Shown here: piece by piece, positions 5,049-5,303 of the stretch
How positions within the stretch are numbered: position 1 is the stretch's first letter
How the letters are laid out: each line of letters opens with the position of its first letter
NCBI GenBank assembly: GCA_025455665.1
Contig: JALOMC010000369.1
Coordinates: 531 to 5,833, forward strand
Direction of reading: 5' to 3'
Length of the DNA stretch: 5,303 nucleotides
Source of the DNA: Chitinophagaceae bacterium
Lineage (GTDB): Bacteria > Bacteroidota > Bacteroidia > Chitinophagales > Chitinophagaceae
Program-made: the position numbers and the translations under genes
Notes under the pieces: model-generated
What the model was told of the DNA's origin: nothing
Databases searched by the model: none
Seen by the model: only the letters and a program-made list of their open reading frames with translations

Positions 5049-5303
5049 ATGAAAAAACAACACAACGGCCGCCGGGCCTTTATGAAACAAGGAACTGTAT
5101 TGGCAGCTGCTACGCTGGCATCGCCACTATTGTCAAGCGCCAATTTTTTCAGCGGTGCCAACGACGATATCAAAGTAGCCCTGATAGGCTGCGGCGGTCG
5201 CGGCACAGGGGCCGCTTTTCAGGCATTGATGGCCCGGCAAAATGTAAAGCTGGTAGCCATGGCCGATGCCTTTGCCGACAGGCTGGATAATTGCTACAAG
5301 GCA
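5049..5303 (+). CDS. Tat-exported Gfo/Idh/MocA-family oxidoreductase (N-terminal 85 residues)
   Basis: The frame opens at ATG 5049 and runs off the right edge. Residues 1-35 form a twin-arginine export signal: basic start, RRAFMKQG (8-15), then hydrophobic VLAAATLASPLL. Residues 43 onward, IKVALIGCGGRGTGAAFQAL, make the first beta strand and glycine-rich loop of an NAD(P)-binding Rossmann fold (GxGGRG), followed by KLVAMADAFADRL with an acidic residue at the end of the second strand. This is the standard head of Gfo/Idh/MocA oxidoreductases, which act on sugars, inositols and related polyols. The specific substrate cannot be told from this part. It lies 18 bases after the SUMF1-fold gene and is probably in the same operon. 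Exported members of this family, such as glucose-fructose oxidoreductase, carry a tightly bound nucleotide. Confidence 0.92.
   Translation, partial: MKKQHNGRRAFMKQGTVLAAATLASPLLSSANFFSGANDDIKVALIGCGGRGTGAAFQALMARQNVKLVAMADAFADRLDNCYKA

Overview
The window looks like a chromosomal segment of a Bacteroidota bacterium, most likely Chitinophagaceae-like. This is judged from protein style (PaaB/PaaC/PaaD sequences, a four-helix-bundle protein tail, Tat-exported TIM-barrel and Gfo/Idh/MocA enzymes, a secreted SUMF1-fold protein), from the lack of clear Shine-Dalgarno sites, and from short AT-rich or GC-palindromic intergenic repeats. No RNA gene, CRISPR array or complete insertion sequence was seen.

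Left part (1-2167, plus strand): the last 33 codons of a probable four-helix-bundle protein, then paaB, paaC and paaD of the phenylacetyl-CoA epoxidase. paaA and paaE are not in the window. The paa genes are peppered with short repeats. A GC-rich palindrome sits in frame in the N-terminal extension of paaB, and a similar one sits in frame inside paaC, where it coincides with an extra loop of about 20 residues. A 230-base gene-free spacer splits paaB from paaC. It is bounded by inverted copies of an AACCAATCAAC-type repeat, and the right-hand copy forms the first codons of paaC.

Middle (2192-3035, minus strand): a Tat-signal hydroxypyruvate-isomerase-like TIM-barrel gene, convergent with paaD. 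It is broken near 2570-2585 by a frame change that also appears to remove about 25-30 codons, so it is a pseudogene, a recent deletion, or an assembly error.

Right part (3030-5303, plus strand): a tightly packed run of three exported proteins: an ApbE-type FAD:protein FMN transferase, a secreted SUMF1-fold protein lacking the catalytic cysteine pair of formylglycine-generating enzyme, and the first 85 residues of a Tat-exported Gfo/Idh/MocA oxidoreductase. The apbE stop codon directly abuts the SUMF1 start, and 18 bases separate SUMF1 from the oxidoreductase, so they are probably one operon. The start codons of apbE and the divergent TIM-barrel gene interlock in the palindrome ATGCAT, leaving no intergenic space. 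The paa genes serve aerobic phenylacetate breakdown in the cytoplasm. The right-hand genes appear to serve an unidentified extracytoplasmic process.
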